From NCBI RefSeq assembly GCF_014905395.1, contig NZ_BNDT01000002.1, forward strand, positions 124,001 through 188,000: 64,000 nucleotides of DNA. The letters are read 5' to 3'. Positions 10,390-18,799 of this stretch are shown one piece after another (the stretch's first letter is position 1; each line of letters begins with the position of its first letter). The position numbers were made by a program, and so were the translations under genes. The DNA comes from Lactococcus taiwanensis (GTDB taxonomy: Bacteria; Bacillota; Bacilli; Lactobacillales; Streptococcaceae). A model generated the notes under the pieces. It was not told where the DNA came from. It saw nothing but the letters and a program-made list of their open reading frames with translations, and ran no database searches.

Positions 10390-10749
10390 TTGGATTCAAA
10401 AAAATTATTAGAAGTGGTTGTTAAAGCAGCCGATGACAAAAAAGCTTTAGATATTGTGGCACTTGATATGAATGAAGTTTCAGGTATCGCGGATTATTTT
10501 GTAATTATGGAAGCAATGAATAGCCGTCAACTCGATGCTATCGCAGATAACATTGCAGAACAAGTTGAATTAGCTGGCGTGCAAGCTGCTGGACATATTG
10601 AAGGTGATGCTCGAACAGGTTGGGTCTTACTCGATCTTGGTGACATTGTGGTCAGTGTCTTTGGTCATGATGAACGTGCTCATTATAACTTAGAAAAACT
10701 CTGGTCAGATGCGCCATTGGTAGATGTTTCACAATATATCGCAGACTAA
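10390..10749 (+). CDS. rsfS: Ribosome silencing factor RsfS
   Basis: RsfS binds ribosomal protein uL14 and blocks subunit joining under starvation. The protein from TTG 10390 is 119 aa, the normal family length, beginning MDSKKLLEVVVKAADDKKA, with the conserved GIADYFVI and GWVLLDLGDIVVSVF segments. TTG 10390 is chosen because GGAGGA lies 5 nt upstream. The in-frame ATG at 10360 has no ribosome site and would add ten residues absent from the family. A structured leader precedes it and two ACTGAC palindromes follow. Confidence 0.93.
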   Translation: MDSKKLLEVVVKAADDKKALDIVALDMNEVSGIADYFVIMEAMNSRQLDAIADNIAEQVELAGVQAAGHIEGDARTGWVLLDLGDIVVSVFGHDERAHYNLEKLWSDAPLVDVSQYIAD

Positions 10750-10751
10750 TT

Positions 10752-10773
10752 GTACTGATGACCTTGTCAGTGT
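10752..10773. repeat. ACTGAC palindrome, intergenic (one mismatch)
   Basis: ACTGAT-GACCTT-GTCAGT core, 39 bp from the next copy. Confidence 0.8.
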
Positions 10774-10790
10774 GTTTAAAACTAATTTTT

Positions 10791-10812
10791 TTACTGACAG
10801 GTTCGTCAGTAA
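10791..10812. repeat. ACTGAC palindrome, perfect, with T-run
   Basis: TTACTGAC-AGGTTC-GTCAGTAA followed by TTTTTT. It could act as a terminator between rsfS and the methyltransferase. Confidence 0.9.
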
Positions 10813-10838
10813 TTTTTTAAAAGGGGAAATGAGGAGAA

Positions 10839-11573
10839 ATGGCCTTTTACGAAGATTTTTCACGGGTCTATGATCAGGTCATGGATCAGGAATTGTATGA
10901 TGACTGGTTAGCTTTTACAAAACGGCATTTGCCAGCTTCAACTCAATCGATTTTTGAGTTAGCTTGTGGCTCAGGAGCTCTATCGGTCCGCCTGGCTCAA
11001 GAGGGTTATCAGGTGACAGGACTTGATATTTCACAAGAGATGCTCACTTTAGCTAGTCAGAAAGCTCGCCAAGCGGGAGTTAAGATTACCTTTAAAGCGG
11101 GAGATATGCGTGAATTGTCAGGGCTTGGTAAATTTGACGCCGTAACTTGTTATTCTGACTCGCTTTGTTATCTTGAAAACCTCGAAGAATTGCAAGCTAC
11201 TTTTGATGGCGTCTCCGATTTGCTAGCTGATGGGGGAACTTTTATCTTTGATGTGCATTCACTGCATCAAATCGATGAAGTTTTCCCCAATTATTCTTAC
11301 CATGAAAATGCGGAAGACTTTGCTTTTTTATGGGACTCTTTTGAGGGGGATGTGCCTCATTCAATCGTGCATGAGTTGAGCTTTTTCATTCAAGGTGAGG
11401 ACGGTCGTTTCACACGCAAAGACGAGGTGCATGAGGAGCGGACTTATCCGTTAGAAGACTATTTAAGTCGCTTGGCGGCAGCTGGTTTTACTCAGGCTGT
11501 AGTTTGTGCTGATTTTACGGACGAAGCGCCCCAAGAAGATGCGAAGCGTTGGTTTTTTGTCTGTAAAAAATAA
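10839..11573 (+). CDS. SAM-dependent methyltransferase (YqeM-like)
   Basis: A 244-aa class I methyltransferase. Motif I FELACGSGALSVRLA (near 43), motif II TGLDIS, and the GDMRELSG and FDAVTCYSDSLCYL segments match the YqeM group that follows rsfS in Firmicutes. The methyl acceptor is unknown. It starts at ATG after AAATGAGGAG. Its position at the end of the yqeH-rsfS cluster suggests an RNA- or ribosome-linked role, which is inference. Confidence 0.88.
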   Translation: MAFYEDFSRVYDQVMDQELYDDWLAFTKRHLPASTQSIFELACGSGALSVRLAQEGYQVTGLDISQEMLTLASQKARQAGVKITFKAGDMRELSGLGKFDAVTCYSDSLCYLENLEELQATFDGVSDLLADGGTFIFDVHSLHQIDEVFPNYSYHENAEDFAFLWDSFEGDVPHSIVHELSFFIQGEDGRFTRKDEVHEERTYPLEDYLSRLAAAGFTQAVVCADFTDEAPQEDAKRWFFVCKK

Positions 11574-11578
11574 CAAAA

Positions 11579-11600
11579 TTACTGACAAGTGCATCAGTCG
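11579..11600. repeat. ACTGAC palindrome, intergenic (one mismatch)
   Basis: TTACTGAC-AAGTGC-ATCAGTCG immediately after the methyltransferase stop. Confidence 0.8.
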
Positions 11601-11631
11601 GACCACGAGTGCTGTCCTTAATAAAAATATT

Positions 11632-11656
11632 TCTGTCAGCTCTGACAGATTTTTTT
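11632..11656 (+). terminator. Hairpin made of everted repeat half-sites
   Basis: TCTGTCAG-CT-CTGACAGA followed by seven T. The half-sites face the opposite way from the dispersed palindrome. Likely a terminator before tmcAL. Confidence 0.7.
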
Positions 11657-11667
11657 AGAGGTAAAAA

Positions 11668-12783
11668 ATGACTAAAATCACGGGAATTATCGCAGAATTT
11701 AACCCTTTTCACAAAGGGCATGAATACTTACTAAAGCAAGCAACAGGCCTTAAAATTGTGGCTATGTCAGGTAATTGGATGCAGCGTGGTGAACCCGCTA
11801 TTTTTGACAAATGGACACGTGCAGAAATGGCCCTGCAATGTGGAGCAGATTTGGTGGTGGAACTGCCCGTTACCGTTTCCGTACAGGCAGCCGATTTTTT
11901 TGCCGCCGGTGCGGTGGAAATCCTTTCCCAATTGGGGATTAATCAGCTTAGCTTTGGCTCAGAGACTTTAGTAGATTACAATGAAATTGCGCAAAGTTAT
12001 GCTCACCATCAAAAAGAGATGGAGGCTTATCTACAGTCCTTACCAGAGGAGCTCTCCTACCCTGAAAAAACTCAGCAAATGTGGGGAAAGTTTACCTCCT
12101 TAAGTTTCAGTGGACAAACGCCTAATCATGTGCTGGCACTCGCTTATGCGAAAGCTGTGGCAGGAAGAGGAATAGAACTAGTGGCCGTTCAAAGAGAAGG
12201 AAATTTCCATTCTTTAGATTTAGATGAAGGATTTGCTAGCGCCACTGCATTACGTCAGCAAATTTTGGGACTGACGGAGCTGTCAGCTCTTAAAAAATAC
12301 GTGCCGGCTCAAATTCTTCACAACTATGACAAGCCCACGACTTCATGGGAACATTATTTTGCTTTTTTGCAATATAAAATCATTTCCAATTCAGCTTATC
12401 TTGAGGAGATTTTCCAACTTAACCAAGAACTTGCGGTCCGCCTTCAAAGAGCTGTCAAAAAAGCGCATAACTTTACAGAATTGGTTGAGCTTGTCCACAC
12501 TAAACGCTATACTAAAGCGCGTGTGCGTCGTCTTCTTACCTACATTTTGTTGGATATTCCACGCGATTTTGAAACACCACAAGGCATTCATGTCTTGGGA
12601 TTCAGTGCAGCTGGTCAAAAACTCTTAGGACAACATAAAGCGCAGATGATTAGTAAGATTGGTCAAAAACCTTGGGATCCTCTTACTCAAAAAGCAGATG
12701 AAATTTATCAGCTGGGAAATCCAGAAGCCGGCGAACAAAATTATGGACGCAGACCCATCATTTTTCCTTCGCCAGTGAAATAA
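11668..12783 (+). CDS. tmcAL: tRNA(Met) cytidine acetate ligase (YlbM)
   Basis: A 371-aa nucleotidyltransferase-like protein with the signature [17 protein letters not shown] at the N-terminus and [24 protein letters not shown]. TmcAL activates acetate with ATP and forms N4-acetylcytidine at the wobble base of elongator tRNA-Met. A conserved C-terminal RNA-binding region ends in the PIIF segment. ATG at 11668 has a GAGG ribosome site. One perfect ACTGAC palindrome lies in the coding region at 12268, read as LTELSA. Confidence 0.94.
   Translation: MTKITGIIAEFNPFHKGHEYLLKQATGLKIVAMSGNWMQRGEPAIFDKWTRAEMALQCGADLVVELPVTVSVQAADFFAAGAVEILSQLGINQLSFGSETLVDYNEIAQSYAHHQKEMEAYLQSLPEELSYPEKTQQMWGKFTSLSFSGQTPNHVLALAYAKAVAGRGIELVAVQREGNFHSLDLDEGFASATALRQQILGLTELSALKKYVPAQILHNYDKPTTSWEHYFAFLQYKIISNSAYLEEIFQLNQELAVRLQRAVKKAHNFTELVELVHTKRYTKARVRRLLTYILLDIPRDFETPQGIHVLGFSAAGQKLLGQHKAQMISKIGQKPWDPLTQKADEIYQLGNPEAGEQNYGRRPIIFPSPVK
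12268..12289. repeat. ACTGAC palindrome inside tmcAL (perfect core)
   Basis: CTGAC-GGAGCT-GTCAG core, in frame as LTELS. Confidence 0.85.
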
Positions 12784-12872
12784 AACCAGTTTAAAAGACT
12801 TGGTCTCTTTAGTCAGATCCCGTAACTTGATAGACTTTCGGCGGAAAAACTTTACCGAAGTTAGGCTTTTTG

Positions 12873-12996
12873 TGTTATAATATTATAGAAAAAATCACGA
12901 CAGGAAACTCCTGCCTTACTCATAAAAAAATTTTCGAAAGGAACACCACATCATATCGTGGTGGGTCATGTTAGTCATGACTAAAGGTATCATCCA
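12873..12996 (+). promoter_or_regulatory. Promoter and hairpin-rich leader of yebC
   Basis: The extended -10 TG-T-TATAAT (12873-12881) precedes a leader with three small hairpins: CAGG/CCTG (12901-12913), CACCAC/GTGGTG (12944-12963) and GTCATG/CATGAC (12965-12981). A GTG-started 8-codon ORF (12958-12984) overlaps the last two. The AAAGG ribosome site of yebC follows directly. Confidence 0.45.
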
Positions 12997-13713
12997 ATGG
13001 GACGTAAATGGGCCAATATTGTTGCCAAAAAAACAGCTAAAGATGGCGCTACATCTAAAGTTTATGCAAAGTTTGGGGTAGAAATCTATGCAGCTGCCAA
13101 ACAAGGCGAACCAGATCCAGAATCAAACTCTGCTTTAAAATTCGTTATTGAACGTGCAAAACAAGCGCAAGTGCCAAAACACGTTATTGATAAAGCAATC
13201 GATAAAGCTAAAGGTGGCGGTGACGAAACATTCGTTCAAGGACGCTATGAAGGATTTGGGCCAAATGGTTCAATGATTATTGCGGAAACATTGACTTCAA
13301 ACGTTAATCGGACGATTGCCAATGTGCGCACGACTTTCCACAAAAATGGGGGAAATATTGGTGCTGCTGGTTCTGTCAGCTACATGTTTGACAATACAGG
13401 AGTAATCGTTTTTGCTGGTACGGATCCTGATGCAATTTTTGAAATTTTACTTGATGCCGAAGTTGATGTTCGTGATGTCACAGAGGAAGAAGGAAACATT
13501 GTTGTCTATACAGAACCAACAGACCTTCACAAAGGGATTGAAGCACTCAAAGCTGCAGGAATTACAGAATTTTCAACGACTGAATTAGAATTAATCCCTC
13601 AATCAGAAGTTGAACTTTCTGACGAAGATCTTGAAGTTTTCGAAGGGCTCGTTGATGCGCTCGAAGACGATGATGATGTGCAAAAAGTTTACCACAATGT
13701 GGCTAATCTCTGA
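12997..13713 (+). CDS. yebC: YebC/PmpR-family translation/transcription factor
   Basis: A 238-aa YebC-family protein: N-terminal [18 protein letters not shown], the central [14 protein letters not shown] segment, and an acidic C-terminus rich in Glu/Asp. The family was described as a regulator and more recently as a factor easing translation of difficult (for example polyproline) stretches. ATG has an AAAGG ribosome site 9 nt upstream within a structured leader. It is monocistronic, ending at a clear terminator. Confidence 0.93.
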   Translation: MGRKWANIVAKKTAKDGATSKVYAKFGVEIYAAAKQGEPDPESNSALKFVIERAKQAQVPKHVIDKAIDKAKGGGDETFVQGRYEGFGPNGSMIIAETLTSNVNRTIANVRTTFHKNGGNIGAAGSVSYMFDNTGVIVFAGTDPDAIFEILLDAEVDVRDVTEEEGNIVVYTEPTDLHKGIEALKAAGITEFSTTELELIPQSEVELSDEDLEVFEGLVDALEDDDDVQKVYHNVANL

Positions 13714-13721
13714 TTTTAAAG

Positions 13722-13749
13722 AACTGCCCTTTTTAAGGCAGTTTTTTTG
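13722..13749 (+). terminator. yebC terminator
   Basis: AACTGCC...GGCAGTT stem with a run of T. Confidence 0.85.
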
Positions 13750-13789
13750 TTAGAAATACTTGGCAAACATTTTAAACAAAAGAGACTTT

Positions 13790-13798
13790 TGCTATAAT
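13790..13798 (+). promoter_or_regulatory. Extended -10 promoter of the GyrI-like gene
   Basis: TG-C-TATAAT ends 6 nt before the ATG at 13805. No ribosome site lies between. Confidence 0.65.
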
Positions 13799-13804
13799 AA
13801 AATC

Positions 13805-14455
13805 ATGATAATGAAGAAACTGGATTTAAAAAAATTAGAAAAATCATATTATTATCCAAAAGACTTGGAAGTGATTAAGTTTTCAAGTAGGAACTACATC
13901 CTAGTAGCCGGGAATGGAGCACCTAGTGAGCCAGCTTTTCAACAAGCGATAGGCGCGCTCTATTGCGTTGCTTATATGATTTCGATGTCCTACCGAAATC
14001 CTGAGTTTACTATTTCGCATTTTGAACCATTTGTTGTGCCCCCGCTTGAAGGCTTATGGACTAGTCAGAATGCACCAATAGAAGGTCGGGTGAAAAAAGA
14101 GGAGTTGATTTGGCAACTGATGATACGTATGCCAGATTTTGTGACAGCAGAAGTTGTCCAAACTGCTAAAAAGCTTGTTTTTGAAAAGAAAAAGCAGGAT
14201 GTTTCTGGCGTTCGATTTGTGGCAATGGCAGATGGTTTGTGCCTCCAAACCATACATCAGGGGACTTATGATAATGAAGGCAAGACTTTTGCCAAAATGG
14301 AAGCATTCGCCAAACAAAATGGCTTGACCCCTGTTCATAAAGCCTTTCACCATCGCGAGATTTACTTGAGTGATTTTAGAAAAACAGCACCAGAGCGATT
14401 AAAAACAGTTCTGCGTTTATTTGTGAATGAAGAGAGAGAAGATGAAAAAAACTGA
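13805..14455 (+). CDS. GyrI-like small-molecule-binding domain protein
   Basis: A 216-aa protein from ATG 13805, resembling the GyrI-like/SOUL effector-binding domain without a DNA-binding domain: [30 protein letters not shown] and the C-terminal [23 protein letters not shown] end. Family members bind or hydrolyse small toxic molecules; the ligand here is unknown. An upstream TTG at 13760 is rejected because the promoter -10 lies downstream of it. The ATG follows the -10 by 6 nt, so the mRNA is probably leaderless. It overlaps ung by 14 bp. Confidence 0.82.
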   Translation: MIMKKLDLKKLEKSYYYPKDLEVIKFSSRNYILVAGNGAPSEPAFQQAIGALYCVAYMISMSYRNPEFTISHFEPFVVPPLEGLWTSQNAPIEGRVKKEELIWQLMIRMPDFVTAEVVQTAKKLVFEKKKQDVSGVRFVAMADGLCLQTIHQGTYDNEGKTFAKMEAFAKQNGLTPVHKAFHHREIYLSDFRKTAPERLKTVLRLFVNEEREDEKN

Positions 14456-15101
14456 TTGGTCGAAACCTTTACGTGAGCGATTACCTGAAGATTATTTTCC
14501 TAAGATGCTCCAATTTATTAATGAAACTTATCAGCAGGGAAAAATCTATCCCGCTGAGGATCAGATTTTTCGCGCCATTGAGCTGACAGCTCTGTCAGAC
14601 ACAAAGGTAATCATTGTGGGACAAGATCCTTATCCACAGCCAGGCAAAGCGCAAGGTTTGGCTTTTTCTTATCCTACTTCTTTTAAGGTTAATCGACCAG
14701 ACTCGATTGTCAATATCCAAAAAGAGTTGTTAAGTGAAGGCTTTGAGAAAAAAGAGAGTGATTTGACTGCTTGGGCTCAACAAGGCGTCCTGCTGTTAAA
14801 CGCCGTATTGACGGTTCCCGAGTTTGCTTCGAATGCTCATGCAGGTAAAATATGGGAACCATTGACAGACGAAATTATCAAGATTGCCTCAGATGATGAG
14901 CGACCAAAAGTTTTCATTCTTTGGGGCGGTTTTGCTAGAAAGAAAGCCAAACTCATTGACGGAAGCAAGCATCTTATCCTAGAAGCTGCTCACCCCTCAC
15001 CGCTTTCAGCTAATCGAGGATTCTTTGGCTCGCAGCCTTTTTCAAAGGCAAATGAATTTTTGATTAAAAGTGGGCAAACTCCAATTGATTGGAGTAAGTA
15101 A
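14442..15101 (+). CDS. ung: Uracil-DNA glycosylase
   Basis: Family 1 UDG removes uracil from DNA. The 219-aa protein has motif A GQDPY near residue 60 with the catalytic Asp, and motif [14 protein letters not shown] near 183. Motif A continues PQPGKAQG, where most family members have a His after GQDPY, a small deviation. ATG 14442 is preferred over 14427 because GAGAGAGAAG directly precedes it. It overlaps the preceding gene and contains an ACTGAC palindrome read as LTALSD. Confidence 0.94.
   Translation: MKKTDWSKPLRERLPEDYFPKMLQFINETYQQGKIYPAEDQIFRAIELTALSDTKVIIVGQDPYPQPGKAQGLAFSYPTSFKVNRPDSIVNIQKELLSEGFEKKESDLTAWAQQGVLLLNAVLTVPEFASNAHAGKIWEPLTDEIIKIASDDERPKVFILWGGFARKKAKLIDGSKHLILEAAHPSPLSANRGFFGSQPFSKANEFLIKSGQTPIDWSK
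14580..14601. repeat. ACTGAC palindrome inside ung (perfect core)
   Basis: CTGAC-AGCTCT-GTCAG core, in frame as LTALS. Confidence 0.85.
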
Positions 15102-15135
15102 AAGCACTTATCAGCTGATCAGCAGGCACCACGAG

Positions 15136-15165
15136 TTGACAAAAGTGGTCTAAATTTGCTATACT
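15136..15165 (+). promoter_or_regulatory. rpsU promoter (TTGACA-18-TATACT)
   Basis: Consensus -35 TTGACA at 15136, 18-bp spacer, and extended -10 TG-C-TATACT ending at 15165, about 50 nt upstream of rpsU. Confidence 0.85.
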
Positions 15166-15218
15166 TGGAAAGTCGTGTGAAAGACCACGAAATCAGAAAC
15201 GGAAATGGGGTGAAATCT

Positions 15219-15395
15219 ATGTCTAAAACTGTTGTACGTAAAAATGAATCGCTTGACGACGCACTCCGCCGCTTCAAACGTTCAGTAACAAAAGCCGGAA
15301 CACTTCAAGAACTCCGCAAACGCGAACACTACGAAAAACCTTCTGTAAAACGCAAACGCAAATCAGAAGCTGCTCGTAAACGTAAAAAATACTAA
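15219..15395 (+). CDS. rpsU: Ribosomal protein bS21
   Basis: A 58-aa small-subunit protein rich in Arg/Lys, starting [21 protein letters not shown] and ending in a basic tail. bS21 sits near the anti-Shine-Dalgarno end of 16S rRNA and helps initiation. The start at ATG 15219 has a GGGGTGA ribosome site; the frame is open upstream but has no family similarity there. It is monocistronic with its own strong promoter. Its terminator is formed by an ACTGAC palindrome followed by T7. Confidence 0.97.
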   Translation: MSKTVVRKNESLDDALRRFKRSVTKAGTLQELRKREHYEKPSVKRKRKSEAARKRKKY

Positions 15396-15407
15396 TAAGC
15401 ATTTTAA

Positions 15408-15429
15408 TCACTGACCCAACCGTCAGTGA
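15408..15429. repeat. ACTGAC palindrome acting as rpsU terminator
   Basis: TCACTGAC-CCAACC-GTCAGTGA followed by TTTTTTT, so the repeat is probably the rpsU terminator stem. Confidence 0.9.
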
Positions 15430-15517
15430 TTTTTTTATTGTCATCAGAGACAAAGTAGCCGAGGCTTTTGCTTTTATTCGCTATTATTTTTGTTAAAATA
15501 AAGAAAAGGGGGTTAAG

Positions 15518-16339
15518 ATGGAGAGCATTGAACATGTATTTACAGATTTAGATGGGACGTTACTGAATGATGCAGGAGAAATCACAGCCTATACACAAGC
15601 AGTACTCAAAAACTGTCCTCTTCCTATTAGTTTGGTTTCGGCTCGTAGTCCGCAGGCCATGCAACCACTTATCGCTCAGCTAGATTTAAAAGCAGAGCAA
15701 GTGGCTTTTAATGGTGCCTTGATTTTTGATGAGAAGGGCCTTTTAAAAAAATTTTCCCTGCCTCTCTCTCTTACTGACCGTCTGGTCAGAGAAATTAAAA
15801 ATCGCTACCCACAGGTTAATCTCAGCTATTTTACGGCGCAAGACTGGTATATTGAGCAGATGGATGAGCGCATTGTACAAGAAATGCAATTTACACCTCA
15901 GATTCCTAAGAAGGTAGACCTCTTAGCGCATTTACAAGACTTGGCTAAAAATAATGAGACTGAAGAAATTTTTAAGCTCTTGCTTATTCTCCCCGATGAC
16001 TCCCATTTAGAGGAAGTAAAACAAGACCTTGAAGTGTTGAATTTCACAGAAATAGTCATTCAAAAAACTTGGACTTCTTATCTGGAGATCACGCTTAAAT
16101 CTGCCCAAAAATCTAAGGCAATAGCTTGGATTGCACAGCAAAAGGGATTAAAAAATACAGCCTTAGCTGCTTTTGGCGATAATGAAAATGATTTGTCCAT
16201 GTTAAGAAGCGTTGGACTGCCTATTGCTGTCGCGAATGCCAGCCTTGCCGTGAAAAAAGTGAGCCATTATATGACGAGCAGTAATAATGAGGAGGGGGTC
16301 GCAAAAGGCCTTCAAAAATATATTTTGCGTGAAACCTAA
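15518..16339 (+). CDS. Cof-type HAD-superfamily phosphatase
   Basis: A 273-aa HAD hydrolase of the Cof subfamily. Motif I FTDLDGTLL (nucleophilic Asp), motif II SLVSARSPQAM, and the C-terminal FGDNENDLSML motif IV coordinate magnesium; a C2 cap domain lies between. These enzymes dephosphorylate sugar phosphates or flavin/pyridoxal nucleotides; the substrate is unknown. It has a GGGGG ribosome site and a TAAAAT -10 further upstream. A paralogue of the same design lies at 50181-50981 next to a LacI regulator. Confidence 0.9.
   Translation: MESIEHVFTDLDGTLLNDAGEITAYTQAVLKNCPLPISLVSARSPQAMQPLIAQLDLKAEQVAFNGALIFDEKGLLKKFSLPLSLTDRLVREIKNRYPQVNLSYFTAQDWYIEQMDERIVQEMQFTPQIPKKVDLLAHLQDLAKNNETEEIFKLLLILPDDSHLEEVKQDLEVLNFTEIVIQKTWTSYLEITLKSAQKSKAIAWIAQQKGLKNTALAAFGDNENDLSMLRSVGLPIAVANASLAVKKVSHYMTSSNNEEGVAKGLQKYILRET
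15771..15792. repeat. ACTGAC palindrome inside the Cof phosphatase gene
   Basis: CTGAC-CGTCTG-GTCAG core, read as LTDRLV, a different frame from the LTxLS copies. Confidence 0.85.
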
Positions 16340-16348
16340 CCTAAAAAG

Positions 16349-16370
16349 TTACTGATGGGTCTGTCAGTAA
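16349..16370. repeat. ACTGAC palindrome, intergenic (one mismatch)
   Basis: TTACTGAT-GGGTCT-GTCAGTAA followed by a T-rich run. Likely terminator of the Cof phosphatase gene. Confidence 0.85.
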
Positions 16371-16466
16371 CTTTTCCTTTGCTCTGGTGGATCATCAACA
16401 TGCCTTTTATAAGTAACCCTTTACAAAAAGAAAGTAAAATTCTTAAAACCAAAATGCCTGAATTTG

Positions 16467-16475
16467 TGATATAAT
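16467..16475 (+). promoter_or_regulatory. pgk promoter, extended -10
   Basis: TG-A-TATAAT at 16467-16475, about 80 nt before the pgk start; no clear -35. Confidence 0.65.
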
Positions 16476-16553
16476 TAACCTATCAATTTGAAGTGGAGAA
16501 AGGTGATGCTTTCTTCATCTCATCAAAAATATCTTAAAGGAGAATTTTTCCAA

Positions 16554-17750
16554 ATGGCAAAATTGACTGTAAAAGACGTTGAACTTAAAGGTAAAAAAGT
16601 CCTCGTACGTGTGGACTTCAATGTCCCTCTTAAAGACGGCGTGATTACTAATGATAACCGGATCACTGCTGCGCTTCCAACAATTAAATACATCCTTGAA
16701 CAAGGTGGACGTGCTGTCCTCTTCTCTCACTTGGGACGTGTTAAAGAAGAAGCTGACAAAGCTGGTAAATCACTTGCACCAGTAGCGAAAGCTCTTTCTG
16801 AAAAATTGGGTCAAGATGTTGTTTTCCCAGGAACTACTCGTGGAGCAGAACTTGAAGCAGCAATCAACGAACTTAAAGATGGAGAAATCTTGCTCGTTGA
16901 AAACACTCGTTTTGAAGACGTTGATGGTAAAAAAGAATCTAAAAACGATCCAGAACTTGGTAAATACTGGGCTTCACTTGGTGACGGCATCTTCGTTAAT
17001 GATGCATTTGGTACAGCTCACCGTGCTCACGCATCAAACGTTGGTATCTCAGCAAACGTTGATAAAGCTGTTGCTGGTTTCCTTCTTGAAAACGAAATTG
17101 CTTATATCCAAGAAGCAGTTGAAGCTCCAGAACGTCCATTCGTAGCCATCCTTGGTGGTTCAAAAGTTTCAGATAAAATCGGTGTTATCGAAAACCTTCT
17201 TTCAAAAGCTGATAAAGTTATCATCGGTGGGGGGATGGCTTACACATTCTTGAAAGCCCAAGGTTACGAAATCGGAACTTCACTTGTTGAAGATGACAAA
17301 CTTGACCTTGCTAAAGAATTGCTTGAAAAAGCAGCAGGCAAACTCATCTTGCCAGTAGACCACAAAGTGGCTAACGCCTTTGCTGGTTACACAGAAGTTA
17401 AAGAAACTGCTGACCAAAATATTCCTGCAGGCTTCATGGGACTTGACGTAGCAAGCAAAACAATTGCAGACTACAACACACAACTTGAAGGCGCTAAAAC
17501 AGTTGTTTGGAATGGCCCAGTTGGTGTATTTGAAAACCCAGACTTCCAAGCAGGTACTGTTGGATTGATGGAAGCTATCGTTAAACAACCAGGTGTTAAA
17601 TCAATCATCGGTGGTGGAGACTCAGCAGCAGCAGCAATCAACCTTGGTTATGCAGATAAATTCTCATGGATCTCAACTGGTGGTGGAGCTTCAATGGAAC
17701 TCCTCGAAGGTAAAGTACTCCCAGGACTTGCAGCTTTGACTGAAAAATAA
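16554..17750 (+). CDS. pgk: Phosphoglycerate kinase
   Basis: The glycolytic enzyme converts 1,3-bisphosphoglycerate and ADP to 3-phosphoglycerate and ATP. The 398-aa protein has [13 protein letters not shown], the hinge region and the C-terminal GGGDSAAA nucleotide loop. ATG 16554 is used because AAAGGAG precedes it; an in-frame upstream extension from 16488 lacks family similarity. Codon use is strongly biased to preferred codons, as expected for a highly expressed gene. It is monocistronic with promoter and terminator. Confidence 0.98.
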   Translation: MAKLTVKDVELKGKKVLVRVDFNVPLKDGVITNDNRITAALPTIKYILEQGGRAVLFSHLGRVKEEADKAGKSLAPVAKALSEKLGQDVVFPGTTRGAELEAAINELKDGEILLVENTRFEDVDGKKESKNDPELGKYWASLGDGIFVNDAFGTAHRAHASNVGISANVDKAVAGFLLENEIAYIQEAVEAPERPFVAILGGSKVSDKIGVIENLLSKADKVIIGGGMAYTFLKAQGYEIGTSLVEDDKLDLAKELLEKAAGKLILPVDHKVANAFAGYTEVKETADQNIPAGFMGLDVASKTIADYNTQLEGAKTVVWNGPVGVFENPDFQAGTVGLMEAIVKQPGVKSIIGGGDSAAAAINLGYADKFSWISTGGGASMELLEGKVLPGLAALTEK

Positions 17751-17760
17751 GAAATTTGGA

Positions 17761-17788
17761 AAAAAGTCCTTTAAGGGCTTTTTTTTAA
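17761..17788 (+). terminator. pgk terminator
   Basis: AAGTCC-TTTAA-GGGCTT stem followed by a T-run. Confidence 0.8.
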
Positions 17789-17879
17789 TTATTTTTTGCA
17801 ACTCATTTTACTCGAGCTATTAAATCAACAACATAGAGGATGGGCAATGTAAAAAATATGAAAATTTAGTGAGTGAAAC

Positions 17880-18074
17880 TCAAGGAAAACATCTTATTGT
17901 TAAATGTAAATATGCATAAAAAGTCATGAGTTGAACGACCCATTCAGCAATGGATTGGTCCAATATTTTTTGAATAAATTCATCTGATTTTCTCTCTGGA
18001 ATTTTCTCTCCCAAGTAATTAACTAGGAATATGATAGCCACCCAACGGATGAAAAGGAGATGCTCTTCGAGCAT
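17880..18074 (-). CDS. Small membrane protein, family A copy 1 (recombined remnant)
   Basis: A 64-aa ORF. Its first 30 residues (RWVAIIFLVNYLGEKIPE) closely match family A copy 2 at 18272-18437 (LWVAIMFVFNYLREGIPE), also at the DNA level, but its C-terminus is unrelated. It lies downstream of the terminator at 18079-18102 and lacks a ribosome site, so it is probably a non-expressed remnant of the tandem duplication. No function can be assigned. Confidence 0.35.
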   Translation of the reverse strand: MLEEHLLFIRWVAIIFLVNYLGEKIPERKSDEFIQKILDQSIAEWVVQLMTFYAYLHLTIRCFP

Positions 18075-18078
18075 TTAT

Positions 18079-18102
18079 AAAAAGACCCAGAAGGGTCTTT
18101 TT
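18079..18102 (-). terminator. Terminator of the small-gene operon
   Basis: AAAAAGACCC-AGAA-GGGTCTTTTT is symmetric; on the minus strand it follows family B copy 1. Confidence 0.85.
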
Positions 18103-18105
18103 ATG

Positions 18106-18267
18106 TTACCTAAAAATATTTCTACTTAAACCGTACAATACAATCACTATCAGAAAATATGCTATTGTCCATATCGACAACAGTTTCGGACTTTTTTCAA
18201 TTAATATTCTCAAAGGGATCATCGCTATGAATGCAGGGATAAGGATTCTGAGTAATTCTTTTTTCAT
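18106..18267 (-). CDS. Small membrane protein, family B copy 1
   Basis: A 53-aa protein beginning MKKELLRILIPAF, with two hydrophobic stretches separated by a short basic/acidic loop (RILIEKSPKLL), so probably two membrane segments. A degenerate second copy lies at 18534-18695. The ATG at 18267 is favoured; a longer in-frame version from TTG 18303 overlaps the preceding pseudogene. It is the last intact member of an Rgg-linked minus-strand operon and precedes its terminator. Small two-helix proteins here could be immunity or membrane-accessory proteins, but nothing in the sequence proves this. Confidence 0.55.
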   Translation of the reverse strand: MKKELLRILIPAFIAMIPLRILIEKSPKLLSIWTIAYFLIVIVLYGLSRNIFR

Positions 18268-18271
18268 GAGT

Positions 18272-18437
18272 TTACTTTTTCCCTTTCTTAAAAACGTAAG
18301 CAATCATAATAACAGTTACTAAAAGATATAAAATCCCCCACACCCAAAACAGTTCTGGAATTCCCTCTCTCAAGTAATTAAATACGAACATGATAGCCAC
18401 CCAAAGGATGAAAAGGAACAGATATTTTTTTTTGCAT
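18272..18437 (-). pseudogene. Family A copy 2, frameshifted in an A9 tract
   Basis: After a perfect GAGGAGG ribosome site the ATG at 18437 enters a run of nine A and reads out of frame. One A fewer would give a 54-aa two-helix membrane protein (LWVAIMFVFNYLREGIPE ... FKKGKK). Either a homopolymer frameshift inactivates it, the tract is phase-variable or slippage-prone, or the read has an error. It is the better-preserved homologue of the ORF at 17880-18074. Confidence 0.55.
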
Positions 18438-18451
18438 TAGAAGCTCCTCCT

Positions 18452-18533
18452 CTATACCGTTTTCCATTGAGCTGCCCCTGTGGAAGGATTATGGCGGTAG
18501 TAAATCCCCATCCAGCCATTTTAGGTCTTTTTA
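18452..18533 (-). pseudogene. Gene fragment ending in AQWKTV
   Basis: A start-less reading frame immediately after family B copy 2 encodes WLDGIYYRHNPSTG then AAQWKTV and a stop. The C-terminal AQWKTV and its DNA are shared with the 30-aa gene at 18707-18799, marking it as part of the same duplicated unit. Confidence 0.4.
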
Positions 18534-18695
18534 TTATTTAAAAACTTTTTTACTCAAACCATATAACACAAGCACTATCAGAAAATATCCTACTGTCCAT
18601 ACCCACAACAGCTTTGGACTTTTTTCGAGTAATATTCTTAAAGGAATCATCACTATGAATACGGGTATAAGGATTCTAAGTAATTCTTTTTACAT
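18534..18695 (-). pseudogene. Family B copy 2 with stop at codon 2
   Basis: The reading frame matches family B copy 1 over its full 53 codons, but the second codon is TAA where copy 1 has AAA, so the gene reads ATG-TAA. The rest is open and well conserved in protein sequence (KELLRILIPVF ... LRILLEKSPKLLW). It is inactivated unless an internal GTG/ATG is used. Confidence 0.6.
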
Positions 18696-18706
18696 CCTCT
18701 TCCCCC

Positions 18707-18799
18707 TCAAACCGTCTTCCATTGAGCTGGCGCTAAACAAACAATGGTCAGAAAAATATAGCTAGCATACCCTGTCTTAGGCGGAATTTCGTTATTCAT
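18707..18799 (-). CDS. 30-aa hydrophobic peptide gene, ATGA-coupled
   Basis: ATG at 18799 overlaps the stop of the preceding gene as ATGA and encodes 30 residues (MNNEIPPKTGYASYIFLT ... AQWKTV) with one hydrophobic stretch. The coupling supports translation, but the small size and the shared AQWKTV end with a neighbouring fragment leave open that it is itself a fusion product of the duplication. Confidence 0.4.
   Translation of the reverse strand: MNNEIPPKTGYASYIFLTIVCLAPAQWKTV

Noticed and set aside
6175-15218. Longer starts for several genes (TTG 6175, ATG 10360, TTG 13760, ATG 14427, TTG 15156)
   Set aside because: Ribosome-site position, promoter position and family start points favour 6178, 10390, 13805, 14442 and 15219.
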